Below the pieces are notes generated by a model. It was not told the DNA's origin, did no database searches, and saw only the letters and a program-made list of their open reading frames with translations. From Anaerosalibacter sp. Marseille-P3206 (GTDB lineage Bacteria > Bacillota > Clostridia > Tissierellales > Sporanaerobacteraceae): 64,000 nt of DNA. The stretch lies in assembly GCF_900155565.1 (NCBI RefSeq), contig NZ_FUHM01000002.1:1488001-1552000 (forward strand), given 5' to 3'. Position numbers and translations under genes: made by a program. Positions 1-8,097 of this stretch are shown here, one piece after another (positions within the stretch are counted from its first letter, which is position 1; every line of letters starts with the position of its first letter).

Positions 1-2
1 TG

Positions 3-1274
3 ACATTTCATCTTCAAGAAGATGTTAAATGGCATGATGGTGAGAAGTTTAGTTCAGAAGATGTTAAATGGACTTTTGATCAAATTTTAAATGAAAAGGG
101 ATTTGCTTCATCATCTCTTTCAGATATAGAAGAAATTGTATGTCCTGATGAAAACACTGTACAATTTAAGATCAAAGCACCTAATGCTGGTTTACTTGGC
201 TATATTGCATGGTTTGGTACATATATAATGCCAAAACACATATACGAAGGAACTGATTGGCTTGAAAACCCAGCAAATCAAAATCCTATAGGTACTGGTC
301 CTTTTAAATTTGTAGAACATAAAAAGGGAGAAAGCGTAACTGTTGAAAGAAATGATGACTATTGGGGAGATAAGCCATATTTGGACAAGGTTATATTCTC
401 AATAATTCCAGATGAAGACACTGCATTTCAATCATTTTTAAATGGAGAAATTGATGAAACTGGAAGTATTCCAAACAGTGAAGCTGATAGATTTGATGAT
501 GATCCTGATTATGTTGTAAAAAAGAAACTTTGGCCTAATAAAGGTTATCTACTTTTCAACTATAATGAAGGTAAATTTGCAGATAAAAAGGTAAGACAAG
601 CAGTAGCGTATGGTATTGATAGAGATGAAATATTTACTAAGGCTTTAAAGGGTGTAGGACAAAAGGCAGAATATTTTATATCTCCAGTTTATGATTGGGC
701 ATTGAACCAAGAAGCTAAGCTTCCTGAGAGAGATATTGAAAAAGCAAAAGCTTTATTAGAAGAAGCAGGATATGAAGCAGATGAAAATGGAATATACTTC
801 TCTACAACAATAGATACTTTCCCTGGTTTTGAAGATGTAGTAGAAGTAGTTCAAGCAAATTTCAAAGAATTTGGTATAGATTTAAAGGTTAATGCAATGG
901 ATGATGCAGCTTATGACGAAAAAGTTTGGTTTGGTCATGATTTCGAAATGACAATATTAGGTGGCTACCAAGGACCTGATATATCAGCTATAGGAAGCCG
1001 TATTGGTACTGATGGTGGAATGAATTTAGGTGAATACAGTAATCCTAGAGTTGATGAACTTTTAGCTGAAGGTTTGGCATTGACAACAGAAGAAGAAAGA
1101 GCACCTAAATATAAGGAAATACAAGAAATACTTGCAGAAGATCTTCCAATGGTATTTTTCAATGAAAAAGGCGCAAAGATAATTGTTAAATCTTATGTAA
1201 AAGGTCATCCTGGAACAGAAGCATGCGAAAAAGCATCTGAATCAGAATTTACCTATGTTTGGTTAGATAAATAA
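3..1274 (+). CDS. Peptide ABC transporter substrate-binding protein (5' end outside window)
   Basis: This is the C-terminal part of a family 5 extracellular solute-binding protein (OppA/DppA/SBP_bac_5 type), which captures peptides outside the membrane for an ABC importer. The frame is open from the first bases, so the gene starts before the window; the first internal ATG is at 228. Typical family stretches are visible: WHDGEKFSSEDVKWTFDQI near the start, NPIGTGPFKF, KVRQAVAYGIDRDEIF, and PKYKEIQEILAEDLPMVFF near the end. The signal peptide and lipobox lie outside the window. A strong terminator follows directly, so this is the last gene of its operon. The exact substrate cannot be read from the sequence. 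Confidence 0.93.
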   Translation, partial: TFHLQEDVKWHDGEKFSSEDVKWTFDQILNEKGFASSSLSDIEEIVCPDENTVQFKIKAPNAGLLGYIAWFGTYIMPKHIYEGTDWLENPANQNPIGTGPFKFVEHKKGESVTVERNDDYWGDKPYLDKVIFSIIPDEDTAFQSFLNGEIDETGSIPNSEADRFDDDPDYVVKKKLWPNKGYLLFNYNEGKFADKKVRQAVAYGIDRDEIFTKALKGVGQKAEYFISPVYDWALNQEAKLPERDIEKAKALLEEAGYEADENGIYFSTTIDTFPGFEDVVEVVQANFKEFGIDLKVNAMDDAAYDEKVWFGHDFEMTILGGYQGPDISAIGSRIGTDGGMNLGEYSNPRVDELLAEGLALTTEEERAPKYKEIQEILAEDLPMVFFNEKGAKIIVKSYVKGHPGTEACEKASESEFTYVWLDK

Positions 1275-1281
1275 ATAAAAG

Positions 1282-1329
1282 AACTCCTACAACTGGTAAT
1301 ATACCATGTTTGTAGGAGTTTTGTTTTCC
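1282..1329 (+). terminator. Rho-independent terminator after the peptide-binding protein gene
   Basis: A perfect 11-bp stem (1282-1292 with 1310-1320, AACTCCTACAA / TTGTAGGAGTT) is followed by a T-rich run. It ends the transcript of the upstream binding-protein gene. Confidence 0.9.
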
Positions 1330-1914
1330 TTACCTTAAATAATTAAACAACAAGCAAATACAGTATATACTTAATAATAAAAATATTGTTTTTTCTGCTT
1401 TACTATTAGTTTTAATTGTAATAGGAAATGATATATTAGCCTTTATAGGATAAAATAATCTGATTCCTTTGGGATTAAATGAATCAGCTATCAAATGGAG
1501 AGCATACCCGACAACAAATCCAGTATATATTGAGGGCAAATTAAATTTCAATGTACCCATTTTGATTATGGAAGAAGCCAATAGAAAACCTATTATACTA
1601 TGAGTAAAGCTTCTATGGCTTGATATCCCTACAAGGCAGCTAACTAGGCTTAAAAGCATAAAAATCTTATTTCCCATTCTATAATACAAATACATAAAAA
1701 TACTACTTATAGATAAGTAAAATAGTGCTCTGTAAAAATTATTATTAATTAATAATAATTTTTGATTTAACTTACCTTTAGGATGATCCAAATCAGGAAT
1801 TAAAGATCCAATTGCTGCTGATGTTACTAAGACTAGCTGACTTTCCACTGGCTGATTGTAAGATATTGTCAATGCTGCTGCAACCCCTATTGCTACATGT
1901 GTTTTTCCTGTCAT
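1330..1914 (-). CDS. YdjM-like membrane-bound metal-dependent hydrolase family protein
   Basis: A 194-residue membrane protein of the YdjM/DUF457 family (LexA-binding inner-membrane-associated putative hydrolase). The family hallmarks are present: MTGKTHVAIG at the N terminus, LIPDLDHPKGKLNQ near residue 40, SHRSFTHSIIG in the middle, and HLIADSFNPKGIRLFYP near the end. The His and Asp residues in these motifs are the presumed metal ligands. Several hydrophobic segments are visible. The ATG at 1914 has a good ribosome binding site (GGAG about 9 bases upstream). The biochemical role of this family is poorly defined. The gene stands alone on the minus strand. Confidence 0.85.
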   Translation of the reverse strand: MTGKTHVAIGVAAALTISYNQPVESQLVLVTSAAIGSLIPDLDHPKGKLNQKLLLINNNFYRALFYLSISSIFMYLYYRMGNKIFMLLSLVSCLVGISSHRSFTHSIIGFLLASSIIKMGTLKFNLPSIYTGFVVGYALHLIADSFNPKGIRLFYPIKANISFPITIKTNSKAEKTIFLLLSIYCICLLFNYLR

Positions 1915-1991
1915 AAATGCTCCTTTCTATATGAAATTTTATTGACTTTTATATTATAATTCCTTTCGAACATATATTCAAGTGTGAGATG

Positions 1992-2017
1992 TGAGTCAGG
2001 GGACGGTCCCCTGACTC
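1992..2017. repeat. Dispersed palindrome, type A (TGAGTC...GACTC)
   Basis: A near-perfect palindrome TGAGTCAGGGGAC/GGTCCCCTGACTC of the kind repeated across this window. It sits next to a type B copy and beside the remnant of an antiporter gene. Confidence 0.9.
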
Positions 2018-2022
2018 GCTAT

Positions 2023-2052
2023 GAGACAACGGGGACGGTTCTTTTTGTCGCA
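2023..2052. repeat. Dispersed palindrome, type B (GACA..GGGGACGGTTC..GTCGC)
   Basis: The second repeat type has the core GGGGACGGTTCTT flanked by an imperfect GCGACA/TGTCGC arm pair (the left arm is worn here). It forms an A+B tandem with the palindrome at 1992. Confidence 0.85.
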
Positions 2053-2086
2053 CAAAAGTTAGTAAGTTAGTGCCGGGGGCTATTGA

Positions 2087-2290
2087 CATTGCAACTGCAA
2101 AGAAAGGCTGTTTTGTGTTATTTCTTATATACCTAAAGCAACTGTACAAGCGGCAATGGGGGCAGTTCCTTTGTCCTTAGGAGTGGAATCAGGAGATATC
2201 ATTTTGGCTATTGCAGTATTGTCTATTTTAATTACAGCACCTTTAGGAGCTATTGGGATTAATCTTACAGCCAAAAAATTATTAAAGTGA
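2087..2290 (+). pseudogene. C-terminal remnant of a cation/proton antiporter
   Basis: The plus-strand frame ending at the TGA at 2288-2290 encodes a stretch with KERLFCVISYIPKATVQAA followed by a final hydrophobic segment ending ITAPLGAIGINLTAKKLLK. This matches the last 60 or so residues of CPA-type Na+/H+ (NhaP-like) antiporters. There is no start codon and no upstream coding part: the frame is closed by a TGA at 2084, and two dispersed palindromes lie just before it. It is therefore a decayed gene fragment rather than a working transporter. The family call rests on remembered motif similarity. Confidence 0.7.
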
Positions 2291-2310
2291 CAGGATATTT
2301 CCTGTCACTT
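2285..2310 (-). terminator. Terminator of the cupin gene (minus strand)
   Basis: A 10-bp stem (AAGTGACAGG 2285-2294 with CCTGTCACTT 2301-2310) is followed, in minus-strand direction, by a T-rich stretch. It overlaps the stop codon of the cupin gene and also lies at the end of the antiporter remnant. Confidence 0.75.
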
Positions 2311-2644
2311 AAAATACTACAATTAACAACATTTTAAATCTTTCTTTTGCAAATAATGCATGAGGAATTCCTGCAGGCATTACAATTGTTTCACCTTTAG
2401 ATAGATTGAAATTTTCTTCTCCAATAGTTATTTCTGCTTCTCCATCAAGAATATACACAAGTGCATCTCCTCCTGAGGAATGTGAGCTTATTTCTTCACC
2501 ACTATCAAAGGCAAATAAGGTTAAACTTAATGATTTATTTTGAGAAAGAGTCCTACTTATCACTTGACCTTCTTGATATTCTACTAAGGATTCCATTTCC
2601 AATACTTTAGAAAAATCAATATTTTTAATACTATGCTTTGTCAT
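2309..2644 (-). CDS. Small cupin-domain protein
   Basis: A single-domain cupin of 111 residues. The two conserved cupin motifs are seen in the middle and C-terminal half: GEEISSHSSGGDALVYILDGEAEI and GETIVMPAGIPHALFA. The first motif has one His where many metal-binding cupins have two, so metal binding may be weak or altered. A good GGAGGT site precedes the ATG. Such proteins are often sensors or small-molecule binders; the ligand cannot be inferred. It is transcribed alone, with its own terminator. Confidence 0.85.
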   Translation of the reverse strand: MTKHSIKNIDFSKVLEMESLVEYQEGQVISRTLSQNKSLSLTLFAFDSGEEISSHSSGGDALVYILDGEAEITIGEENFNLSKGETIVMPAGIPHALFAKERFKMLLIVVF

Positions 2645-2802
2645 TTTCTAACCTCCATTTCAAACTATTGTTGATTTCATGATATCATTTAACTAGCAAA
2701 GAATCGGTAACATTAGTTACAAAATACAAATAATATAATTTTAGTTTTCCCTTTTGATATTGTTTTATTTAAGCTATACTAATATTAAAGGGGGACTGGA
2801 AA

Positions 2803-3093
2803 TTGGGAAACAAAAAAACAATTAAAGTGGTTACTGTACTTACAATTATAACTGGTATATTAACTCTTATTAGTGCGGGATTTAATTTTTTATTGCCAAT
2901 GTATTTGTCTTATAAATTCAAAGTTGACACAAATAAGGCAAGTTCAATAGGGATTATAGGTGGTGCAGATGGACCAACAGCAATTTATCTTACAAGTGGG
3001 CTAAATCCATATTTGACTATGATTATATTTGGAGTACTTACTTTAGTTGGGATTGTTTATATAATTATTTCTAAGAAAAGACATATTTATTAA
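2803..3093 (+). CDS. Mini membrane protein carrying the OadB-type SIGIIGGADGPT motif
   Basis: A 96-residue protein starting at TTG 2803, with GGGGGA seven bases upstream. It has two hydrophobic segments (about residues 8-33 and 65-90). Between them lies SIGIIGGADGPTAIYLTS, the signature of the beta subunit of sodium-pumping decarboxylases (OadB/GcdB/MmdB), where it forms part of the Na+ and carboxyl-transfer path. A true beta subunit is about 370-430 residues, so this is either a separate mini family that uses the same motif or a reduced relative. No decarboxylase alpha or biotin subunit lies nearby. The function is unknown. Confidence 0.75.
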   Translation: MGNKKTIKVVTVLTIITGILTLISAGFNFLLPMYLSYKFKVDTNKASSIGIIGGADGPTAIYLTSGLNPYLTMIIFGVLTLVGIVYIIISKKRHIY

Positions 3094-3133
3094 TACAGAG
3101 AATTGTTCGCTGTTGCACTTTGTGAAGTCAGTT

Positions 3134-3176
3134 AAAAGTCAGTCAATAAACTTATTGACTGACTTTTATATTTTCC
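3134..3176 (+). terminator. Terminator after the OadB-motif mini protein
   Basis: A long stem (AAAAGTCAGTCAAT 3134-3147 with ATTGACTGACTTTT from 3153) is followed by a T-rich run. Confidence 0.85.
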
Positions 3177-3215
3177 TTTGTTACCTTGACAATATTATAA
3201 TATAATGATAATTTA

Positions 3216-3251
3216 ATACATAGATAGCCTATGTATCGAGTAGCTATGTAT
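3216..3251 (+). promoter_or_regulatory. Probable PadR operator
   Basis: A perfect inverted repeat ATACATAG (3216-3223) / CTATGTAT (3229-3236) is followed by a third half-site CTATGTAT (3244-3251), just upstream of the ribosome binding site of the padR-like gene. ATGTAT/ATACAT half-sites are typical of PadR-family operators. A TTGACA at 3186-3191 could be the -35 element, with the operator downstream of the promoter. Autorepression is therefore likely, by inference. Confidence 0.65.
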
Positions 3252-3264
3252 AGGAGGTGAGTTT

Positions 3265-3612
3265 TTGAAAATTAATAGTGAGTTAATCAAGGGAAGTACA
3301 GATATGTTGGTATTAAGCTTATTAGAAGAAAAAATAATGTACGGATACGAGATAATAAAGGAAATGGAGAATAAATCTGAAGGGATTTTTGAGCTAAAAG
3401 AAGGAACCCTTTATCCATTGCTTCACAAATTAGAAGATGAAGGATTATTAGAATCCCAATGGGGAAGTGGTGAGGGCAAAAGAAAGAGAAAATATTATAG
3501 TATTACTCCTAAAGGAAAAAGAGCTATCGAAGAAAAGAAAAAGGAGTGGGGAGTATATACAATGGCTGTAAAGAGAATATTGGAGGTGAAATTCTGTGGA
3601 TTTGTTGGATAA
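3265..3612 (+). CDS. PadR-family transcriptional regulator
   Basis: A 115-residue winged-helix regulator starting at TTG 3265, seven bases after AGGAGGTGAG. The PadR signature is clear: STDMLVLSLLEEKIMYGYEII, then LKEGTLYPLLHKLEDEGLLES and the wing RKRKYYSITPKGK. The gene overlaps the next one by 17 bases, so they are co-transcribed and probably translationally coupled. An inverted repeat just upstream is a likely autoregulatory site. PadR genes are often paired with membrane proteins carrying a HAAS/DUF1700-type helical prefix, and that is the case here. Confidence 0.92.
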   Translation: MKINSELIKGSTDMLVLSLLEEKIMYGYEIIKEMENKSEGIFELKEGTLYPLLHKLEDEGLLESQWGSGEGKRKRKYYSITPKGKRAIEEKKKEWGVYTMAVKRILEVKFCGFVG

Positions 3613-4846
3613 TCAAAAAGTTAATATATATATGGACACAGTTTGTTCATGCGTTAAGTTTAGGGAAGCCCATAATGAAATTAGAAGAGAAATAGAAACC
3701 CATTTGATTGACACAGTAGAGGAACATGAAAAAGAAGGAATTAGCAGAGAAGAAGCAATAGATATGACAATTAAACAAATGGGGGATCCACTGGATTTAG
3801 GAAGGAAACTAAATGAGGTACATAGACCTAAACCAGAGTGGAGTGTATTGACATTAGTATTTATATTTTTAACAATTGGAATGGCTATCATTTATACAAG
3901 AAATTCAGGATTATTTCAAAGATCACTTTTTGGTGTGTTAGCAGGAATAGTAGTTATGGTTTTATTATATTTTTTCAACTATCAAAGATTTAAACCACTT
4001 TCTAAGTATATATATTTGGCTACAACAATATTACTTTTAACTGATATAAGAGTAATAATAAACTCCGGTTTTGATATAGCATATATAGCTCCAATAGTGT
4101 ATGCATTGTCATTGTCAGGAATGTTTTCTGATGATGAATGGAAAAAAAGAAAAGGAATTATTAATCTAGCAATATTCATATTACCTATGGCAGTTTTACT
4201 TTATAGAAATTCTTGGTCATCATTAGTTTCAGTGGCTATGTATTTTGTTGTAGCATTAGTTATAGCCACAATGTCAGGAATAAATATTAAGTATATTTTA
4301 GGAGTAGCTGTTTTAACAATAGCAACTGGATTATATAGTATTTTTAATGTAGATTATAGAGCCCAAAGAATACTGATGTTTTTAAATCCAGAAGTGGATG
4401 CTCAGGGCGCTGGATATATCAATGTGCAATTAAAAAAAATTCTTACATCAGCAGGATTATTTGGGAATGGATTTGATATAGATAAGGATTTAACATTTAC
4501 ATTACCTGAAATGAACACAGATTTTGTATTTTCATATATTGTATATACCCTAGGTTGGATAGTAGGAGCAATTATAATATCACTAATAATAGTATTTTTC
4601 ATACGCTTAATAAAAACATCTAAGAGTATTAAAAATTCCTATGGTAGATTAATTGTTGCAAGTTTTACTTCCATATTTATAGTTCAATTTTCATATAATA
4701 TACTTATGATTTTTGGATTAGTACCTTTAGCAGGATTTTCTTTACCATTCATCAGCTATGGCTCAAGGCTAAACATTGCTAATATGGCCATGATAGGTAT
4801 TATATCTAGTGTATATAGACGGAAAAACATATTATTAGAAAGATAA
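3596..4846 (+). CDS. SEDS (FtsW/RodA/SpoVE-like) membrane protein with a helical prefix domain
   Basis: A 416-residue protein starting at GTG 3596 inside the end of padR, with GGAGGTG upstream. Residues 1-80 form a soluble helical domain like the permease-prefix/HAAS modules coupled to PadR regulators (EIRREIETHLIDTVEEHE, EEAIDMTIKQMGDPLDLGRKL). About ten membrane segments follow. The end matches SEDS proteins: VDAQGAGYINVQL, then LPEMNTDFVFSYI, which contains the Asp expected at the glycosyltransferase active site, and LAGFSLPFISYGS. SEDS proteins polymerise lipid II glycan strands. This one has no partner penicillin-binding protein gene nearby, and its stage or stress of expression is unknown. 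Confidence 0.8.
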   Translation: MDLLDNQKVNIYMDTVCSCVKFREAHNEIRREIETHLIDTVEEHEKEGISREEAIDMTIKQMGDPLDLGRKLNEVHRPKPEWSVLTLVFIFLTIGMAIIYTRNSGLFQRSLFGVLAGIVVMVLLYFFNYQRFKPLSKYIYLATTILLLTDIRVIINSGFDIAYIAPIVYALSLSGMFSDDEWKKRKGIINLAIFILPMAVLLYRNSWSSLVSVAMYFVVALVIATMSGINIKYILGVAVLTIATGLYSIFNVDYRAQRILMFLNPEVDAQGAGYINVQLKKILTSAGLFGNGFDIDKDLTFTLPEMNTDFVFSYIVYTLGWIVGAIIISLIIVFFIRLIKTSKSIKNSYGRLIVASFTSIFIVQFSYNILMIFGLVPLAGFSLPFISYGSRLNIANMAMIGIISSVYRRKNILLER

Positions 4847-4854
4847 TCTGTGAC

Positions 4855-4905
4855 TGTGACAACCGTTCCCGCTAATGCGACAGTGGGGACGGTTAATTTT
4901 GTCGC
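4855..4905. repeat. Dispersed palindromes, type B, two joined copies
   Basis: GTGACAACCGTTCCCGC followed by GCGACAGTGGGGACGG and GTCGC shows type B cores in opposite orientations. It lies directly after the stop codon of the SEDS gene. Confidence 0.8.
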
Positions 4906-5023
4906 TTTTTGTATGTTTTTCTTTATCATACCTTAAAGAGAAAATTTATTGTATACTATTTATATGATGTAATATTAATTTGGTAGACAGTAAAGTAGTC
5001 AAGTCACCTGCCAAGTGAGTCAG

Positions 5024-5049
5024 TGAGTCAGGGGACGTCCCTTGACTCA
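5024..5049. repeat. Dispersed palindrome, type A
   Basis: TGAGTCAGGGGACGTCCC...TGACTCA, one base shorter in the centre than the usual copy. The left arm TGAGTCA is partly duplicated just before it. Confidence 0.85.
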
Positions 5050-5102
5050 CTTTCGGCATCGATATTTAATTTAGCTAAATCATAAAAAATGGAGTGACGA
5101 CA

Positions 5103-5873
5103 ATGGCAAGGCGCTACTATATAATTGGAATATTAATCATAATTATAGTGCTTTTATTTATTCCTAAGACAAAAGAAGAAATGTATAAGTATGATAATAA
5201 TTCCTATATAAGCATACATAAGAATAAAATAACTATATATAATGATAAAAATGAAGAAATGGATACTCTTACTTTGAAAGAAGGAATAAAAGAATATTCT
5301 ATCCCTACATCTTCTCAATTGGTTTTGTTGACGGGAGGAAACTTTAGTAAATATGGAAAAGATGTAGTTGTTTTTTCATTGGATGGAGAAATAAAGGAAA
5401 TGTATAGAGAAGATTTTTCAAGGTTGAAACCATGGAAAATAACAACTGGAGATATAGATGGAGATGGGAAGTGTGAGGTATCCATAGGTGTATACAAAAA
5501 GACTCCATTTCATCAAGTAATGGCTAAGAGACCTTTTATATATTCATTTGAGAATAACAAGCTAGTACCAAAGTGGAGAGGTTCAAGGCTTTCTAAACCT
5601 TTTACTGATTATGATTTTTGCGATATAGATGGAGATGGAATAGATGAAATAGTATCTATTGAAATATTAGAAGACAATAAAAAGGTAATAAACACTTATA
5701 AATGGGAAGGATTTGGTTTTGAAGGATTTTTACACAGCAAAAGTTTTGAAGATGTGAAGAAACTTACCGTAAAAAGAGGTATAATTTATGTAGAGGTAAA
5801 AGACAAGGGGTTTAAATATTTAGCAAGAGTAGAGATAGAAAATAACAATATTAAAATTGAAAGGGTGAATTAA
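5103..5873 (+). CDS. Membrane-anchored protein with two FG-GAP/VCBS-like repeats
   Basis: The ATG at 5103 is chosen because GGAG lies nine bases upstream; the GTG at 5094 would sit on the ribosome binding site. The product of 256 residues begins with one hydrophobic helix (ARRYYIIGILIIIIVLLF) that should anchor it outside the cell. Two DIDGDG motifs (TGDIDGDGKCEVSIG and CDIDGDGIDEIVSIE) are the calcium-binding loops of FG-GAP/VCBS-type beta-propeller blades. The stop codon abuts the start of the DUF3160 lipoprotein gene, so the two are co-transcribed and may act together at the cell surface. The function is unknown. Confidence 0.75.
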   Translation: MARRYYIIGILIIIIVLLFIPKTKEEMYKYDNNSYISIHKNKITIYNDKNEEMDTLTLKEGIKEYSIPTSSQLVLLTGGNFSKYGKDVVVFSLDGEIKEMYREDFSRLKPWKITTGDIDGDGKCEVSIGVYKKTPFHQVMAKRPFIYSFENNKLVPKWRGSRLSKPFTDYDFCDIDGDGIDEIVSIEILEDNKKVINTYKWEGFGFEGFLHSKSFEDVKKLTVKRGIIYVEVKDKGFKYLARVEIENNNIKIERVN

Positions 5874-7994
5874 GTGAAAAGAAAGGCTTTTTCTATTGTT
5901 TCTCTAATGTTAATATTAGCTATTATGGTAACAGGTTGTGCCAACACAAAAGCTGGAGCTCAAGTCAATATAAAAAGAGAAAAAGTTGAGGTACCTTACG
6001 AACCTACTGCTTATGAGGCAAAAGTGGAACCATATAATATTAAACCAGATTTATCAAATGTTGAAAATATTGCACAGTTTGGAGAATTCACAGAAGAACA
6101 AAAGAAAATTTTGGCTAAAAACTGTTTTGTAGTTAATCCTACAAAACAAGAACAAATTTTCTATATTTATGAAGACAATCAATATAAAGACATACCTTCA
6201 TTTATTACTACAGATTCAGTTTTACAAGTTTATCATATATTTTATGATTATGCACTTAGGACATTGGAAAATGAAAAATTATTGGCAACAATTGAAGAAC
6301 TTACAGATAAAATGCTTAAAAATTCTATCACTATTTATAATGGCATAAAAAATAAAGATATAAAAAACATACAGCTTAAAAATATAGCGTATTTTACTGT
6401 CGCAGAGCTTTGTTTAGAAAGGAATATACCAAGTGAAGTGCCTGAAGAGGCAAAGACAATTGCCTTAGAGGAATACGAAAAAATTAATGCTCATGGAGGA
6501 TTTGCTGAGTCTAGTTTATTTCCTTATGAACTAGATTATAGTCAATATGTGCCAAGAGGACATTATACTAGAAGTGAGGATTTTGAGAGATATTTTAAGG
6601 CTATGATGTGGTATGGTCAAGCTCCATTTCCTCTATATTTTAACGAAGATGAAGATAATAGAAATATTGAGCAGACCCTGCAAGCATTGCTTATAACATA
6701 TAGTATATGTACTGATGAGGATTGCTTTAAATTATGGGAGAAAATTTATGAGCCAACAAACTTCTTTGTTGGAAGTTCTGATGATTTAGATATTTATCAA
6801 TATGGAGAACTACTGATTAAGGTATATGGAAATAATCCTAATTTGAATAAGTTAAATGATGTGAAAAAGTTAGATGAGTTTTATAGTGAAGCAAAAAATT
6901 TGCCAGAACCAAAGATAAAGGCAAAATATACATCTGTAACTACTCCAGTTGGAAAGCAGTTTAAGCTTATGGGACAGAGATATGTGCTGGATGCTGAAAT
7001 CATTCAAGAATTAGTAGAGCCAATTGTAAGACCAATACCTTCTGGACTTGATGTGCTAGGGGTATTGGGATCTGAAAGAGCAGAGTCAATTCAGATGAAC
7101 AAAGAAGAAAACAAGTATTGGGAAGACTATCCAAAGATGTTTGAAAAGATGAAAGATAAAATTGGAGCATTAGATGATAATGAGTGGAAATCCAATATGT
7201 ATCAAGGTTGGTTATGGACACTAAAGGGATTGTTAGAAGCTTATGGAGAGGGATATCCTTCCTTTATGACCAATGAAGCATGGACAGATAAAAATTTGAC
7301 CACAGCTTTAGCAAGTTGGTCAGAATTAAAACATGACACTATATTATACGGAAAGCAAAGCGGTGCAGAATGTGGAGACGGATATGGAGAAACCAAGGGT
7401 TATGTTGAGCCAAATATAGAAGTATATGAAAAATTGTTGTGGTTAACCAAGTATTCTGTAGAAAATTTAAGACAGAGAAATATATTAGTACCAGAAATTG
7501 AAGGAAAAATGGAAGTATTTGAAGAACTATTGACATTTTTAATTGACTGTTCTGTAAAAGAACTAAGAAATGAAGAATTGACAGTGGAACAGAATGAAAG
7601 GATATTGCTATATGGTGGAACATTAGAGTATTTAAGTGCTTCCTTTGCAGGAGAGGGATTACGTTGGTTTGAAATAACTTCTGAAACTGATAAAAATATG
7701 GCAGTTATAGCAGATTTTCATACTGTTGCACCTAATGAATATAGTGAAGGAGGATATCTAGAGGCTGGTGTCGGACCTGCATTTGAAATATATGTTGTAG
7801 TGCCTATAGGAGATAAACTATATTTAACTAGAGGTGGAGTATTTAGCTATTATGAATTTGTATCAGATGAAAGACTAACTGATGAAAATTGGCAAAGCAT
7901 GATTAAGGAAAACAAAGAGCCACCTATACCAGATTGGACAAATTCTTTCATTAGAGGAGGCAAGGGAGAAATACCTTATATAGATAGATACTGA
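5874..7994 (+). CDS. DUF3160 family lipoprotein
   Basis: A 706-residue exported lipoprotein starting at GTG 5874, directly after the preceding stop. The N terminus is a lipoprotein signal (IVSLMLILAIMVTGC, lipobox Cys near residue 22). The rest matches the DUF3160 family of large clostridial and archaeal surface proteins (FITTDSVLQVYHIFYDYALRTLE; VLGSERAESI; the C-terminal block ADFHTVAPNEYSEGGYLEAGVGP). No catalytic role is established for the family. The TGA stop is provided by the type A palindrome that begins at 7992, so the final codons and the repeat overlap. Confidence 0.85.
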   Translation: MKRKAFSIVSLMLILAIMVTGCANTKAGAQVNIKREKVEVPYEPTAYEAKVEPYNIKPDLSNVENIAQFGEFTEEQKKILAKNCFVVNPTKQEQIFYIYEDNQYKDIPSFITTDSVLQVYHIFYDYALRTLENEKLLATIEELTDKMLKNSITIYNGIKNKDIKNIQLKNIAYFTVAELCLERNIPSEVPEEAKTIALEEYEKINAHGGFAESSLFPYELDYSQYVPRGHYTRSEDFERYFKAMMWYGQAPFPLYFNEDEDNRNIEQTLQALLITYSICTDEDCFKLWEKIYEPTNFFVGSSDDLDIYQYGELLIKVYGNNPNLNKLNDVKKLDEFYSEAKNLPEPKIKAKYTSVTTPVGKQFKLMGQRYVLDAEIIQELVEPIVRPIPSGLDVLGVLGSERAESIQMNKEENKYWEDYPKMFEKMKDKIGALDDNEWKSNMYQGWLWTLKGLLEAYGEGYPSFMTNEAWTDKNLTTALASWSELKHDTILYGKQSGAECGDGYGETKGYVEPNIEVYEKLLWLTKYSVENLRQRNILVPEIEGKMEVFEELLTFLIDCSVKELRNEELTVEQNERILLYGGTLEYLSASFAGEGLRWFEITSETDKNMAVIADFHTVAPNEYSEGGYLEAGVGPAFEIYVVVPIGDKLYLTRGGVFSYYEFVSDERLTDENWQSMIKENKEPPIPDWTNSFIRGGKGEIPYIDRY

Positions 7995-8018
7995 GTCAAG
8001 GGACAGTCCCCTGACTCA
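7992..8018. repeat. Dispersed palindrome, type A
   Basis: TGAGTCAAGGGAC/AGTCCCCTGACTCA. Its first three bases are the stop codon of the DUF3160 gene. Paired with a type B copy 28 bases downstream. Confidence 0.9.
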
Positions 8019-8045
8019 GTTTAATGCAACGAGACTTACTTTATT

Positions 8046-8074
8046 GCGACAGGGAGAACCGTCCCCGCTGTCGC
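8046..8074. repeat. Dispersed palindrome, type B
   Basis: GCGACAGGGAGAACCGTCCCC followed by GCTGTCGC, in the opposite orientation to the copy at 59955. It lies 24 bases upstream of the NifU-like start codon and could form a hairpin in that transcript's leader. Confidence 0.9.
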
Positions 8075-8097
8075 AAAATAAAAATGGAGTGATAAAT

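Noticed and set aside
1949-2149. A 66-codon minus-strand frame across the A and B palindromes
   Set aside because: It is made mainly of repeat sequence and of the reverse strand of the antiporter remnant, with no ribosome binding site or family likeness.
2803-3093. Calling the OadB-motif protein a sodium-pumping decarboxylase subunit
   Set aside because: It is about a quarter of the usual length and no alpha or biotin subunit gene is nearby; just the motif is shared.
8044-8097. An in-frame upstream start for the NifU-like gene
   Set aside because: It would add 18 residues encoded by a type B palindrome; the ATG at 8098 has a proper ribosome binding site and matches the family start.
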